Shown here piece after piece: positions 24,301 to 33,578 of a stretch of 64,000 bases of DNA. A program made the position numbers and the translations under genes. The notes under the pieces were generated by a model, which saw only the letters and a program-made list of their open reading frames with translations, was not told the origin of the DNA and did not search any database. This DNA is from Afipia birgiae 34632. Lineage in GTDB: Bacteria; Pseudomonadota; Alphaproteobacteria; Rhizobiales; Xanthobacteraceae. The stretch lies in NCBI RefSeq assembly GCF_000308295.2, contig NZ_HG326652.1:2266818-2330817 (forward strand), given 5' to 3'. Position 1 is the stretch's first letter; the number at the start of each line of letters is the position of its first letter.

Positions 24301-25240
24301 GCGACAATTTCTGCGCGGCGGCGATGACCCGATCGAACGACGGATAAACATCCTTCCCGCCGACCACCGTGATCGAGCCGTTGCCGACGGGACCGGTCAG
24401 ACCCGGATCGGTTGCAAGAAACACTGCGATCAGCGGGACACTGTACGCGGCAGCCAGATGCAGCAATCCGGTATCGACGCCGACCACCAGCGCGGCGTTG
24501 GCAATCACTTTCGCCGTCGCATCGAGCGGCTGGCGTTCGAGAATGCGGCTTCCGGGAATTGCGGCCGCAAGACGTTTGCAGCGCAAGCGCTCGCGCTCAT
24601 TCCCCCACGGCAGCACCACGTCGAGGCCTTGCTCGCGCAGCCACTTGCCGGTGCCGATCCAATCAACCTCACGCCACTCCTTGGCGGCGCGTGACGTTCC
24701 ATGCAGCAACACAGCATAGGGCGCACCGCCTTCCCTTGGCGGCTTGACCAATCCGTAATCGATTGTCGCGTCCGGCGAATAGCCCAGACTTAACCCGGTC
24801 AGCAGCCGGTTGCGCGTCACCGCATGCTGATCGCGCGCAACCGCATGCTTGATATCGTAGAACCACGACGCCACCGGTTCTCGAATGCTCGACGCGTCAT
24901 AGCCGTGCCGTTCACCAGTGGCAGTCCGCGCGATCAATGCCGACCGGATCAGGCCCTGTGTGTCGATCACCTTCTCAGCCTCGATCGACTTCAACTTTGC
25001 TTTGAAAGCCGACACTTCGCTCCATGTCTCGGAACGCAGCAACTGAGAGCGCCAGCGCCGCGTCGAAACCGGGATTACTTCGTTCACGGCGGGATGAAGC
25101 CGCGCAAGCGGCGCAAAGGCCTCCTCTACAACCCACGTCATCCGCGCGTCGGGCCGGTAACGGCGCGCGTCGGTCACCGCCGGCATATGATGCACGACAT
25201 CCCCGAGCGATGATGTCTTGATGAACATAATACCATGCAT
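24290..25240 (-). CDS. waaC: LPS heptosyltransferase I (GT9)
   Basis: 316 residues. 'IMFIKTSSLGDVVHHMPAVTDARR' at the N-terminus and 'VVGVDTGLLHLAAAYSVPLIAVFLATDPGLTGPVGNG' near the end are typical WaaC; 'VIDTQGLIRSALIARTATGERHGYDASSIREP' is the acceptor segment, and 'AVLLHGTSRAAKEWREVDWI' the nucleotide region. Adds the first heptose to Kdo. Convergent with and overlapping gmhB by 11 bp. On the other strand from waaF, so the two heptosyltransferases are separately transcribed. The 371-bp gap to galE holds a large inverted repeat. Confidence 0.93.
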   Translation of the reverse strand: MHGIMFIKTSSLGDVVHHMPAVTDARRYRPDARMTWVVEEAFAPLARLHPAVNEVIPVSTRRWRSQLLRSETWSEVSAFKAKLKSIEAEKVIDTQGLIRSALIARTATGERHGYDASSIREPVASWFYDIKHAVARDQHAVTRNRLLTGLSLGYSPDATIDYGLVKPPREGGAPYAVLLHGTSRAAKEWREVDWIGTGKWLREQGLDVVLPWGNERERLRCKRLAAAIPGSRILERQPLDATAKVIANAALVVGVDTGLLHLAAAYSVPLIAVFLATDPGLTGPVGNGSITVVGGKDVYPSFDRVIAAAQKLSLKP

Positions 25241-25356
25241 CGGCGTGATCGGCCCGGACTCGTGAATTAGTGATCCGGTTCCGACATTCGTATCATCTCC
25301 TTCGCAGGCACTTTACGAAAGTCAGAACCAAAGGATCACTAGAATTACATTTTGCT

Positions 25357-25427
25357 AGTGTCCTTTCGTATCCGACGTTCGCCCAGAACGCGCAGCAAAG
25401 TGAGGCGAACGTCGGATACGGGACACT
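25357..25427. repeat. Long interrupted inverted repeat upstream of galE
   Basis: CGTATCCGACGTTCGCC (25367-25383) pairs exactly with GGCGAACGTCGGATACG (25404-25420). The pairing continues after a 3-nt bulge with AGTGTCC (25357-25363) and GGACACT (25421-25427). Related CTAGTG-ATCC pieces lie at 25267 and 25331-25342. No U-run follows, so it is not a simple terminator; it looks like a small mobile or repetitive palindrome. The rest of the 371-bp gap shows nothing else I can name. Confidence 0.6.
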
Positions 25428-25611
25428 GGCGTTACGTTTTGGAAACCATAAACCGCGTTCCTGCGGGAAAATCCAAGGGATTCACCCCGAAAGTTCGGCC
25501 TTATACCCCATTTCCATCGTTTCTCTGCAAGCTTCCGGCAACAAGTTCGCTCCACATTCCGCCGCGCAAGCGCGACTGACGGAGCGCGGAAACGATACGG
25601 ATTTGAATGCC

Positions 25612-26625
25612 ATGACAGTACTGGTCACCGGGGGTGCAGGTTACATCGGCAGCCATACGGTTCGCGCGCTGGTTGATGCGGGCGAGAGCGTCGTGGTCGT
25701 CGACAATCTCTCGACCGGCTTCTCGCAGTTCCTGCCGGAAGGCGTGCCGCTGTTCATCGGCGATGTCTCCGACGAAAACCTCGTCGAAGGCGTGATCGCC
25801 GCGCACAATGTCAGTTCAATCGTCCATTTCGCGGGCTCGGTGGTCGTCCCGGACTCGATGCGTGATCCGCTCGGTTATTACCGCAACAACACGATGACCA
25901 CGCGCAACCTTCTGAACGCAGCGGTCAAGTGCAACATCAGCCGCTTCATCTTTTCATCGACGGCGGCCGTTTATGGCAATCCGGACCGGACGCCTGTTGC
26001 CGAAGAGGCGCCGACGCGCCCGATGTCGCCATACGGTTCATCGAAGCTGATGACCGAGATCATGCTGCACGATGTCGCCTCAGCGCACGGCATGCATTAT
26101 GTGGTGCTGCGCTACTTCAACGTCGCCGGCGCCGATCCGCAGGCGCGCATCGGTCTCGCGACCGTCGGCGCAACGCATCTCCTGAAGATTGCGGTTGAAG
26201 CGGCGACCGGCCAGCGCGCCAAGATCGACGTGTTCGGGACCGACTATCCGACCGTCGATGGAAGTTGCGTTCGCGATTTCATCCATGTCAGCGATCTGGC
26301 GCAGGCCCATTGCGCAGCGCTTGCGTATCTCGAAGGCGGCGGCCCGTCCGCTACTCTGAACTGCGGTTATGGCCGCGGCTATTCCGTGCTCGAAACCATC
26401 GAAGCCGTGCGCCGCGCCTCCGGGCGCAATTTCGCCGTCCAGTATGCCGAACGCCGCCCCGGCGACATCATGACCATGATTGCGGACACCGCACGCATCC
26501 GCGCCACGCTGGACTGGACGCCGCAATACGACAACCTCGACACCATCGCCCGCCACGCGCTGGCATGGGAGGAAAAGCTGCTTGTCGAACGTCAGCGGGA
26601 CGGCCGGCAGGCAGTCTCAGCGTAG
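25612..26625 (+). CDS. galE: UDP-glucose 4-epimerase
   Basis: 337 residues from the ATG at 25612; the frame stays open 342 bp upstream but that part has no SDR similarity and crosses the inverted repeat. 'VLVTGGAGYIGSHTVRAL' (NAD loop), 'IVHFAGSVVVPDSMRDPLGYYRNN', 'FIFSSTAAVYGNPD', 'PMSPYGSSKLMTEIM' (Y-x3-K) and 'VLRYFNVAGADPQARIG' are the expected GalE signatures. Interconverts UDP-glucose and UDP-galactose (or the GlcNAc forms) for LPS or other glycans. No clear Shine-Dalgarno close to the ATG. Followed after 119 bp by the ABC exporter. Confidence 0.93.
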   Translation: MTVLVTGGAGYIGSHTVRALVDAGESVVVVDNLSTGFSQFLPEGVPLFIGDVSDENLVEGVIAAHNVSSIVHFAGSVVVPDSMRDPLGYYRNNTMTTRNLLNAAVKCNISRFIFSSTAAVYGNPDRTPVAEEAPTRPMSPYGSSKLMTEIMLHDVASAHGMHYVVLRYFNVAGADPQARIGLATVGATHLLKIAVEAATGQRAKIDVFGTDYPTVDGSCVRDFIHVSDLAQAHCAALAYLEGGGPSATLNCGYGRGYSVLETIEAVRRASGRNFAVQYAERRPGDIMTMIADTARIRATLDWTPQYDNLDTIARHALAWEEKLLVERQRDGRQAVSA

Positions 26626-26744
26626 TGTAGAATTGACCAAAAAGCCCTGATTTCGCTTGAAAATCCGGTCCATAGCGGGCAAGAGACGGACATCGCATAA
26701 ACCCTGACGGGGCGCCGGTTGCGCCGGCCGTCACTGGAACGCGG

Positions 26745-28547
26745 ATGACCGAGCTTCCACGAAAAATCACCGACGACCCTTATGGGGCGGCCGCTCTTAT
26801 TCGCCGCCTGATCACCGAACAGGGCCTCCAGCATTGGCGGCGCTATGCGGTCGCGTTCACGTTGATGGCAGTCTCGGCGGGAACCACTGCGGCATCCGCC
26901 TGGCTGCTCGGCGAAGTCATCAACCAGACCTATGTCAATCGCAGCGTCCACGGCATCGTCCTGCTGTCGCTGGTGATCATCGCTCTGTTCACGCTCAAGG
27001 GTGCCGCGACCTACGGTCACACGGTGATCCTGTCCAAGATCAGCAACGCCATTCTGGCCAGCAACCAGCGCCGGCTGTTCGCCAAGCTGATGCGCGAGAA
27101 TGTCGGTTTCTTTTCCGAACGCCATTCGTCCGAATTTCTCGCGCGCCTGACCGCCGGCGCTCAGGCGGTGACGCAGGTGTTGAGCCTCCTGATCAGCGCA
27201 GTCGGCCGCGACTTCCTGTCGCTGATCGGTCTTGCCGCCGTGATGGTCATTCAGGATCCATGGATGTCGCTGGGCGGCCTGCTGATCGCACCGCCGGCGC
27301 TGTTCTTTATCCGCAAGCTGGTGCGCCGGATCAAGCATCTCGCCCATGACCAGTTTACCGGAAACGCCGACATTCTCGAAACCATGCAGGAATCCCTGCA
27401 GGGCATCCGCACCGTCAAGGCCTTCACGCTCGAAGACACGATGCAGGCGCGGATCGACAAGAGCATCGGCGTGGTCGAGGCCAACGCCAACAAGATGGCG
27501 CGGGTGCAAAGCCGTTCCAGCCCGCTGATGGAAATGCTCGGCGGCTTCGCCATCGCCGGTTGCCTGATGTATGGCGGCTATCGCGTGATCGCGACAGGTG
27601 CGACGCCCGGAGAGTTTTTCTCCTTCATCACCGCGTTTCTGCTGGCCTATGAACCGGCCAAGCGCCTCGCGCGCCTCAACATCGAACTCAATAGCCACCT
27701 GATTGGCGCGCGCAAGCTGCTCGAAATCGTCGACAGCCCCGCGACGGAACCGGACGACAGCGACAAGCCGGCGTTGAAGCTGACCGAGGCCAAGGTCGAG
27801 TTCCGCGACGTGACTTTTGCCTACCGCAGCAACGAGACAGTACTCAACCGCATGAGCTTCGTGGCCGAGCCCGGCAAGGTCACCGCGCTGGTCGGTCCTT
27901 CCGGCGGCGGAAAATCCACCGTGCTGGCGCTGCTGCTGCGGCTTTACGAGGCCAAGTTCGGTGCGATCGTTATCGACGGGCAGATCATCTCCGATGTATC
28001 CCGGCGCTCGCTGCGCCAGCAGACCGCGTATGTCGGGCAGGACGTCTACCTGTTCCGCGACACCATCCGCGAGAACATCTCCTTCGGCCGCCCCGGAGCG
28101 TCGAACGACGAGATCGTCAACGCAGCGAAAGCGGCCTGCGCCCACGACTTCATCATGGGCTTCCCGCTCGGCTACGACACCCCTGTCGGCGAGCATGGCA
28201 CGCAGCTCTCCGGCGGCCAGCGTCAGCGCATTGCGATTGCCCGCGCGCTGGTGAAGGATGCTCCGATCATCCTGCTCGATGAAGCCACCGCCGCTTTGGA
28301 TTCAGAATCCGAGAAGCAGGTGCAGGAAGCCATCGAGCATCTGTGCCAGAACCGCACCACCATCGTCATCGCGCACCGCCTGCACACCATCATGCATGCC
28401 GACCAGATTCTGGTGGTCGAGAACGGCACCATCGTCGAGACCGGCGGCCATGACGACTTGCTGCGGCGCGGCGGACGTTACGCCTCGTTCTTCCGCCTGC
28501 AGCATCGTGATGCCAATCCGCTGGCTCCGGTCGCCGCCAGCGCATAG
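26745..28547 (+). CDS. MsbA-like ABC exporter (fused membrane and ATPase domains)
   Basis: 600 residues. Six-helix membrane domain (residues about 35-330; 'FTLMAVSAGTTAASAWLLGEVINQTYV', 'NVGFFSERHSSEFLARLTAGAQAV'). ATPase domain: Walker A 'VGPSGGGKSTVLALLL' (around residue 385), Q-loop 'RQQTAYVGQDVYLFRDTIRENI', signature 'LSGGQRQRIAIARAL', Walker B 'IILLDEATAALD' and H-loop 'TIVIAHRLHTI'. Works as a homodimer in the inner membrane. Next to galE and the heptose genes, flipping of lipid A-core or a lipid-linked glycan is the likeliest job; the substrate is not proven, so msbA is not assigned. Confidence 0.88.
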   Translation: MTELPRKITDDPYGAAALIRRLITEQGLQHWRRYAVAFTLMAVSAGTTAASAWLLGEVINQTYVNRSVHGIVLLSLVIIALFTLKGAATYGHTVILSKISNAILASNQRRLFAKLMRENVGFFSERHSSEFLARLTAGAQAVTQVLSLLISAVGRDFLSLIGLAAVMVIQDPWMSLGGLLIAPPALFFIRKLVRRIKHLAHDQFTGNADILETMQESLQGIRTVKAFTLEDTMQARIDKSIGVVEANANKMARVQSRSSPLMEMLGGFAIAGCLMYGGYRVIATGATPGEFFSFITAFLLAYEPAKRLARLNIELNSHLIGARKLLEIVDSPATEPDDSDKPALKLTEAKVEFRDVTFAYRSNETVLNRMSFVAEPGKVTALVGPSGGGKSTVLALLLRLYEAKFGAIVIDGQIISDVSRRSLRQQTAYVGQDVYLFRDTIRENISFGRPGASNDEIVNAAKAACAHDFIMGFPLGYDTPVGEHGTQLSGGQRQRIAIARALVKDAPIILLDEATAALDSESEKQVQEAIEHLCQNRTTIVIAHRLHTIMHADQILVVENGTIVETGGHDDLLRRGGRYASFFRLQHRDANPLAPVAASA

Positions 28548-28596
28548 GATCGTTGCTCCCGCCTTTCCGTTTTCCCTCCCAGACACCGGAATCCCC

Positions 28597-29286
28597 ATGA
28601 GCGCCAACTTCGTCATTCCCGCACTCACGCAGCCATCCATTCCTGTTGCCGGCGAATCGAAAGCCTTTCCGGTGCGCCGCATCTGGTGCGTGGGCCGCAA
28701 TTATCTCGAGCACATCCGCGAAATGGGCAACGACGAGCGCCAGCCGCCGTTCTTCTTCGCCAAGCATGCCGACATGGTCGCCGGCGACGGCGCTACGATC
28801 CCGTATCCGTCGCTGACCAAGGATTTCCAGCATGAGGTCGAATTGGTGGTCGCGCTGAAAAGCGGCGGCGCCAACATCGATCCCGCCAAGGCGCTCGATC
28901 ATGTCTACGGCTACGGCGTCGGCATCGACCTCACACGCCGGGATTTGCAGATGGCGTCGCGCAAGAAGGAGCAGCCCTGGGAGATCGGCAAGTCGTTCGA
29001 TTTCTCCGCACCCTGCGGTGCGCTGCGTCCCGCAGCCGAGATCGGCCACCCGGTAAAGGGCAAGATCTGGCTTTCGGTCAACGGCACCGAGAAGCAGAAG
29101 GGCGACCTCTCCGAGATGATCTGGAACGTCGCCGAGATCATCGGCAAGCTTTCGCTGCAGGTCTCGCTCGGCGCGGGTGACATCATCCTGACCGGCACCC
29201 CCGCCGGCGTCGCGGCCCTTGCGCCCGGCGACAAGATCGAATGCGGCATCGACGGCATCGGCACGCTGAAGGTCGCGATCGGCTGA
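28597..29286 (+). CDS. Fumarylacetoacetate hydrolase-family protein
   Basis: 229 residues from the ATG at 28597. 'RRIWCVGRNYLEHIREMGN', 'PFFFAKHADMVAG', 'FQHEVELVVALKSGG' (metal-binding Glu residues), 'GYGVGIDLTRRDLQ' (metal Asp), 'GDIILTGTPAGVAALAPGDKIECGIDGIGTLKVAIG' are FAH-family marks. Members hydrolyse or decarboxylate beta-diketo acids (fumarylpyruvate, acylpyruvates, oxaloacetate). The short single-domain form resembles fumarylpyruvate or acylpyruvate hydrolases. Substrate cannot be set. It lies 50 bp after the ABC exporter gene but probably is unrelated to LPS. Confidence 0.88.
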   Translation: MSANFVIPALTQPSIPVAGESKAFPVRRIWCVGRNYLEHIREMGNDERQPPFFFAKHADMVAGDGATIPYPSLTKDFQHEVELVVALKSGGANIDPAKALDHVYGYGVGIDLTRRDLQMASRKKEQPWEIGKSFDFSAPCGALRPAAEIGHPVKGKIWLSVNGTEKQKGDLSEMIWNVAEIIGKLSLQVSLGAGDIILTGTPAGVAALAPGDKIECGIDGIGTLKVAIG

Positions 29287-29466
29287 AGCCGTATATCTCA
29301 AACTGTCATGGCCGGGCGGAGCCGCTCAAAGAACGGCGGCGCTTCCGCTCGCCTGTACCCGGCCATCCATCTTTTTTCATCGGCATTTAGTACGATGGAT
29401 CACCTGGTCAAGCCCGGTGATGACGATTGAAGATGTTGAAGCTACGTCCGCTTCATCATCCACATC

Positions 29467-30765
29467 TTACGCCCCCAGTTGCTTCTCGACCGCCGCCGCG
29501 ATGGCGAGCAGCTTGCGGTCGTCGCCGTGGCGGCCGACCAGCATCAGCCCGACAGGCAGCGCATTGCCGAACCTGATCGGCAGCGAGATCGCGCAGGTAT
29601 CGAAGAAATTCCAGATCACGGTGTTCATCAGCGCCTGGACGTTGCGCTTGTTGAAGCTCTCCGGCGTAGACACCTCGTCCATGGTCGGCGCGACGATCTG
29701 CACCGTCGGCATCACCAGCACATCGGCCTGATCGAACACCGCATCCATCTGCGCGATACCGCGTTCGCGATCACGCATCGCGAGGATGTAGTCGGCGGCG
29801 GTGACCTTCTCGGAGCGCAGCAGGCGCATCCGCACGTTCGGATCGACGCCCTCGCCCGCCTCGGCGAGCAGCGTGCGATGGACTGCGTACGCCTCCGGCG
29901 GAGCGACGCCGCCGCGCTCATTGGCGGTGTGCATGATATCCAGCGCCTTCAGCGTGACGTCAGCGCCCGATTTCCAGCTTGAGGCAAGCTTCGCCAGCGC
30001 CTGCGGATAGGCCTTGCCGACGATGTCATCGAGACCCTCAATGGGATAGCCCTGCACGAAGCCGGCGCGCACGTCCTTGAGCGCGAGCGGCTTCAGCGGC
30101 GATGGCGTCTCGCCTGCCAGCACGGCATCGGCATTGGCGCAATCCGCGACGCTGCGCGCGATCGGCCCGATGGAATCCAGCGAGTACGACAGCGGGAACG
30201 CGCCCGCGCGCGGCACGCGCTTTACTGTGGGCTTGAAGCCGGTGATGCCGCAAAACGCCGCCGGAATACGCGTCGAGCCGCCGGTGTCGGTGCCAATGGC
30301 GATCTCGCCGATCCCGTCAGCTGCGGCCACCGCAGCACCCGCGGACGAGCCGCCGGGCACGCGCTTGCGGTCCGCGGGATTGCCCGGCGTTCCAAAGTGC
30401 GGGTTTGCGCCGAGACCCGAATAGGCGAATTCGGTCATGTTGGTTTTCGCGACGATCACGGCACCCGCCTCGCGCAGGCGCTGAACGATCACGGCATCCG
30501 CGTCCGCGGGCTTGCCGCGCGAAGCCAGCACCTTCGATCCGGCGCGGGTGACTTCGCCCTTGACGTCGAACAGATCCTTGATGGTCACGACCGCGCCGTC
30601 GAGCGGTCCACGCGAATTGCCGGATTTGATCCGGGCGTCGGCGGCGTCGGCGGCGTTGCGGGCCTCGTCGGCATAGACGGTGAGGCAGGCGCGCGCGCCT
30701 TCGCCTGCGGGATCGGCAATCTTGGTGAGGGCTTGTTCGAGACGTTCGCGGGATGAGGCTGTCAT
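29467..30765 (-). CDS. Amidase-signature family hydrolase
   Basis: 432 residues from the ATG at 30765. The Ser-cisSer-Lys triad is present: 'AVVTIKDLFDVKG' (Lys, around residue 65), 'RVPGGSSAGAAVAAADG' (cis-Ser) and 'IGTDTGGSTRIPAAFCGITGFKPTVKRV' (nucleophile Ser). The C-terminal 'MPTVQIVAPTMDEV' and 'AISLPIRFGNALPVGLMLVGRHGDDRKLLAIA' complete the fold. It cleaves an amide or related bond; not GatA, as no gatB/gatC lie nearby and the sequence is shorter. Separated from the FAH gene by 180 bp with nothing recognisable. Confidence 0.9.
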   Translation of the reverse strand: MTASSRERLEQALTKIADPAGEGARACLTVYADEARNAADAADARIKSGNSRGPLDGAVVTIKDLFDVKGEVTRAGSKVLASRGKPADADAVIVQRLREAGAVIVAKTNMTEFAYSGLGANPHFGTPGNPADRKRVPGGSSAGAAVAAADGIGEIAIGTDTGGSTRIPAAFCGITGFKPTVKRVPRAGAFPLSYSLDSIGPIARSVADCANADAVLAGETPSPLKPLALKDVRAGFVQGYPIEGLDDIVGKAYPQALAKLASSWKSGADVTLKALDIMHTANERGGVAPPEAYAVHRTLLAEAGEGVDPNVRMRLLRSEKVTAADYILAMRDRERGIAQMDAVFDQADVLVMPTVQIVAPTMDEVSTPESFNKRNVQALMNTVIWNFFDTCAISLPIRFGNALPVGLMLVGRHGDDRKLLAIAAAVEKQLGA

Positions 30766-30940
30766 GTTTCTTCTTGGTCTGCTGGAAAGGAGGCCGGGAG
30801 AATGGATTTTTCGCGCGCGGAAGGCAATGCCTCTAAAATTTCGCATTCTCCGGGCGCATCGCGCGATCCCTGCCTGTCTTCCTTCCTTTCATGTCGTCCC
30901 TGCGAAAGGAGTTGAAGCGATCTGCACAATTCCTCTCCGC

Positions 30941-31067
30941 ATCGTCCCCGTGCAGGCGGGGACCCATACTCCCTGAATCATCGATGTTGTCGCGAGCGCG
31001 GGACAACTCTTTCCTTTGTCATCACCGTGGCCGGTGGTTGTGGGTCCCCGCCTGCGCGGGGACGACA
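30941..31067. repeat. Paired inverted intergenic repeat (GTCCCCGC type), copy 1
   Basis: Arms TCGTCCCCGTGCAGGCGGGG (from 30942) and GGGTCCCCGCCTGCGCGGGG (from 31042) are reverse complements and flank about 75 bp. The inside (ATCGATGTTGTCGCGAG, CCGGTGGTTGTG) matches, in reverse orientation, the inside of the copy at 37926-38041. This is a REP/MITE-like element. The whole 1,055-bp gap 30766-31820 between the amidase and cyclase genes holds this copy, the repeat at 31196-31297 and no convincing gene. Confidence 0.8.
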
Positions 31068-31195
31068 TCGCATGTGTGATGCGCATTGTGCTTCATCTCC
31101 CCGTTTTCATGCAGATGTGCGCCATCGCCCCTGTTGTTTGAAAGGCGCGGGGGCGCCCGAAGTCCTTATTCGCCTCACCCTCGAAATGAGGGCGC

Positions 31196-31297
31196 GCGGA
31201 ACGCCGGATGCGCAAGCGCATCCGCAGCCCCGTGTGCAAGGTAGAAAGCACACGAGCGTCGTCACCACGGTTGCGCCGGAGGCATCCGGCGTTCCGC
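31196..31297. repeat. Inverted repeat GCGGAACGCCGGATGC / GCATCCGGCGTTCCGC
   Basis: Two perfect 16-bp arms (31196-31211 and 31282-31297) enclose about 70 bp. The left arm overlaps a second stem, CGGATGCGC/GCGCATCCG (31205-31225). Such compound palindromes are common between genes in Bradyrhizobium-type genomes. From 31298 to 31820 I see only GC-rich unassigned sequence. Confidence 0.65.
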
Positions 31298-31820
31298 ACG
31301 CAATGGTTGGAACGGCCTCGTTCGCGCTCTCCCCGGTGGACGGCTCTTTCGCCACCGTTCTGGATCGTGAGTGACTTCCACCGCCACAGGGGCGACGGAC
31401 CCTCCCGTTCCTTTCGACGTCAGCACCGCGACGCCGGGACCACGCGACTTTGGCCGTCCGCTGCTGCGCCGTCGTCGTTCGCGGTGCTTTTCACAGCCAC
31501 GAACCGAGCGCCGCAAGCGGCCACCGCATCCCGCCCCGCGTATCGTGACGATCGCGAAACGCCCCTCATGACGGGGCGGGATAAGGAGGAATATAGTCCT
31601 ATCAACATGAATGTCAAGATCGCCCTTGGATACTGCCTGCGAATTCGTTCAAATGCTCCTTTCAGACCGCGCGCACTGGAGAATTTTTGACTTGTGCCTA
31701 CCGCAGATATTGAAGGATGAGCGAGAGAATGGAGACGCGTAGGTAAGCCGCAACTTCGACGCTTTACCGGATGTCCCTACGGCCTCATCCCCGATAAAGT
31801 TCTTCAATGAGAGAATCGCG

Positions 31821-33551
31821 ATGATCCGGCTGTCGATCCGGCGAAAAATCATGGGCATTGCCGTGACGCTCATCGTGCTGATGGCGGTCACCGCAATCCT
31901 GTCCATGGTGTCGGTGATGCAGGTCAGCGCACGCCTCGAAGAGCTGACGACCAGTTACATCCCGGCCTACGGCAATCTGGCGCGTGCGAACATCCGCTCC
32001 GTCGAACGGGCGCTGGAGCTGCGCCGGATGGTGATCGAAAAGATGCGCTCACCGGCGGGCAGCGAGCGCCTGACGGCGATCCGCAGCGTCTTCGAGACCA
32101 AGGGCGCTGAAGTCGAGCAGGAAGCACAGGCCGCACGTTTGCTGATCAACGGCCTGATTCAGAAGGGCGTCACGTTCGCCGATCCGACGGCGCTGGCCCG
32201 GCTCGACACCCGCCTTGAAACCGCCCTCAACGTCTCGCGCCGTCATCTCAACACCGAGATCGAGCGCATGCTGCCGCTGATTGAGACCGGCGATACCAAG
32301 GCGATCGACGACGGCCTCGCGCGCGTCGATGCCCTGCGCAACGAACTCAACCAGAGCCTCGACTCCATCCGTGCGGACATGTTTGCGTTGCTGCGGTCGG
32401 AGGCCGACCGGACCCGGCAAAAGCAATCCCAGGTCACGATCATTGCCGCGGTGCTGACAGCGCTGGCGGCCATCATGGGGTTGGTGTTCTCCATGCTGGT
32501 CAGCGCCGGCATGACGCGCCCTGTCCGCAAACTGCTGGAGGGCGCACGGGCCGTCGAAGCGGGCCATCTCGAGGAAAAGCTCGTCGTGACCACACAGGAC
32601 GAAATCGGCCAGCTCACCACCGCGTTCAACAGCATGGTCGAGCAGTTACGCCTCAAGGAGCGCATCCGCGAAACATTCGGAAAGTACATTGATCCGCGCG
32701 TGGTCGAGGGACTGATCGATCGGCCTGCGCTGGCCTCCGAAGGCCAGCGGCGCGTCATGACCGTGCTGTTCTGCGACGTGAAGGGATTCAGCGGCACGAG
32801 CCGAGGAACAACGCCGCAAGGGCTGGTCAAGGTGATGAACCGTTATCTCTCGGCGATGTCCGGTCCGATACGCGCGCACGAAGGCATTATCGACAAATAT
32901 ATCGGCGACGCCATCATGGCCTATTGGGGACCTCCCTTCACCGCAGACGAAGATCAGGCGCGGCTCGCCAGCATCGCGGCGCTCGATATGCTTGAGATCG
33001 TCCCGCAATTGCGCGCCGAACTGCCCGAACTGCTCGGTGTCCGCAATCTGCCGGCGCCGTTCGACGTTCGCATCGGCATCGCCACCGGGGAGGCGCTGGT
33101 CGGCAGCATCGGCTCCGAACTGATGATGAGCTACACCGTGATGGGCGACACCGTGAACCTTGCATCGCGGCTGGAAGGCGCGAACAAGGCCTATGGCAGC
33201 CGCATCCTGGTGTCCGAGGCGACTGTTGCAAGTGCCGCAGCCGACATTGAAGTCCGCGAGATCGACCGGATCGTGACGGTGGGGCAGACCCAGCCGCAAA
33301 CGGTGTTCGAGATCATGGGCCGCAAGGGCGCGTTGACGACGGCTCACATCGCGCTTCGGGATCACTACTCGGACGGCCTTGCCGCCTATCGCGCCCGGCG
33401 CTGGGACGACGCACGCCGCGCGTTCGCCGCAGCGCTCGACGCCGTTCCCGATGACGGCCCGTCACTGACATTCGTCAAGCGTCTCGATGGCTTTGCAACG
33501 ACACCGCCCGGCGATGACTGGGACGGTGTGTGGCGGCTCGAACAGAAGTAA
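31821..33551 (+). CDS. Membrane-bound class III adenylate/guanylate cyclase with HAMP domain
   Basis: 576 residues. First membrane helix 'IMGIAVTLIVLMAVTAILSMVSVMQV', a periplasmic helical sensor (about residues 38-205), second helix 'IIAAVLTALAAIMGLVFSMLVSAG', HAMP ('RPVRKLLEGARAVEAGHLEEKLVV'), then the cyclase domain: 'VMTVLFCDVKGFSGTSR' and 'IDKYIGDAIMAYWGPP' carry the two metal Asps, 'VRIGIATGEALVGSIG' and 'YTVMGDTVNLASRLEGANKAYG' the nucleotide and transition-state residues. A tail of about 70 residues resembles a TPR-like piece. Makes cyclic nucleotide in response to an unknown envelope signal. Transcribed alone after a repeat-rich gap. Confidence 0.93.
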   Translation: MIRLSIRRKIMGIAVTLIVLMAVTAILSMVSVMQVSARLEELTTSYIPAYGNLARANIRSVERALELRRMVIEKMRSPAGSERLTAIRSVFETKGAEVEQEAQAARLLINGLIQKGVTFADPTALARLDTRLETALNVSRRHLNTEIERMLPLIETGDTKAIDDGLARVDALRNELNQSLDSIRADMFALLRSEADRTRQKQSQVTIIAAVLTALAAIMGLVFSMLVSAGMTRPVRKLLEGARAVEAGHLEEKLVVTTQDEIGQLTTAFNSMVEQLRLKERIRETFGKYIDPRVVEGLIDRPALASEGQRRVMTVLFCDVKGFSGTSRGTTPQGLVKVMNRYLSAMSGPIRAHEGIIDKYIGDAIMAYWGPPFTADEDQARLASIAALDMLEIVPQLRAELPELLGVRNLPAPFDVRIGIATGEALVGSIGSELMMSYTVMGDTVNLASRLEGANKAYGSRILVSEATVASAAADIEVREIDRIVTVGQTQPQTVFEIMGRKGALTTAHIALRDHYSDGLAAYRARRWDDARRAFAAALDAVPDDGPSLTFVKRLDGFATTPPGDDWDGVWRLEQK

Positions 33552-33578
33552 GGTTCTCCACGCAACAGGAGTAGCATC

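Noticed and set aside
26592-28196. A 534-codon minus-strand frame opposite the ABC exporter
   Set aside because: Low-complexity antisense reading of a clear ABC transporter gene.
31027-31690. Overlapping open frames in the amidase-cyclase gap
   Set aside because: They run through palindromic repeats on both strands, as expected for GC-rich repeats, and have no ribosome site or recognisable domain.
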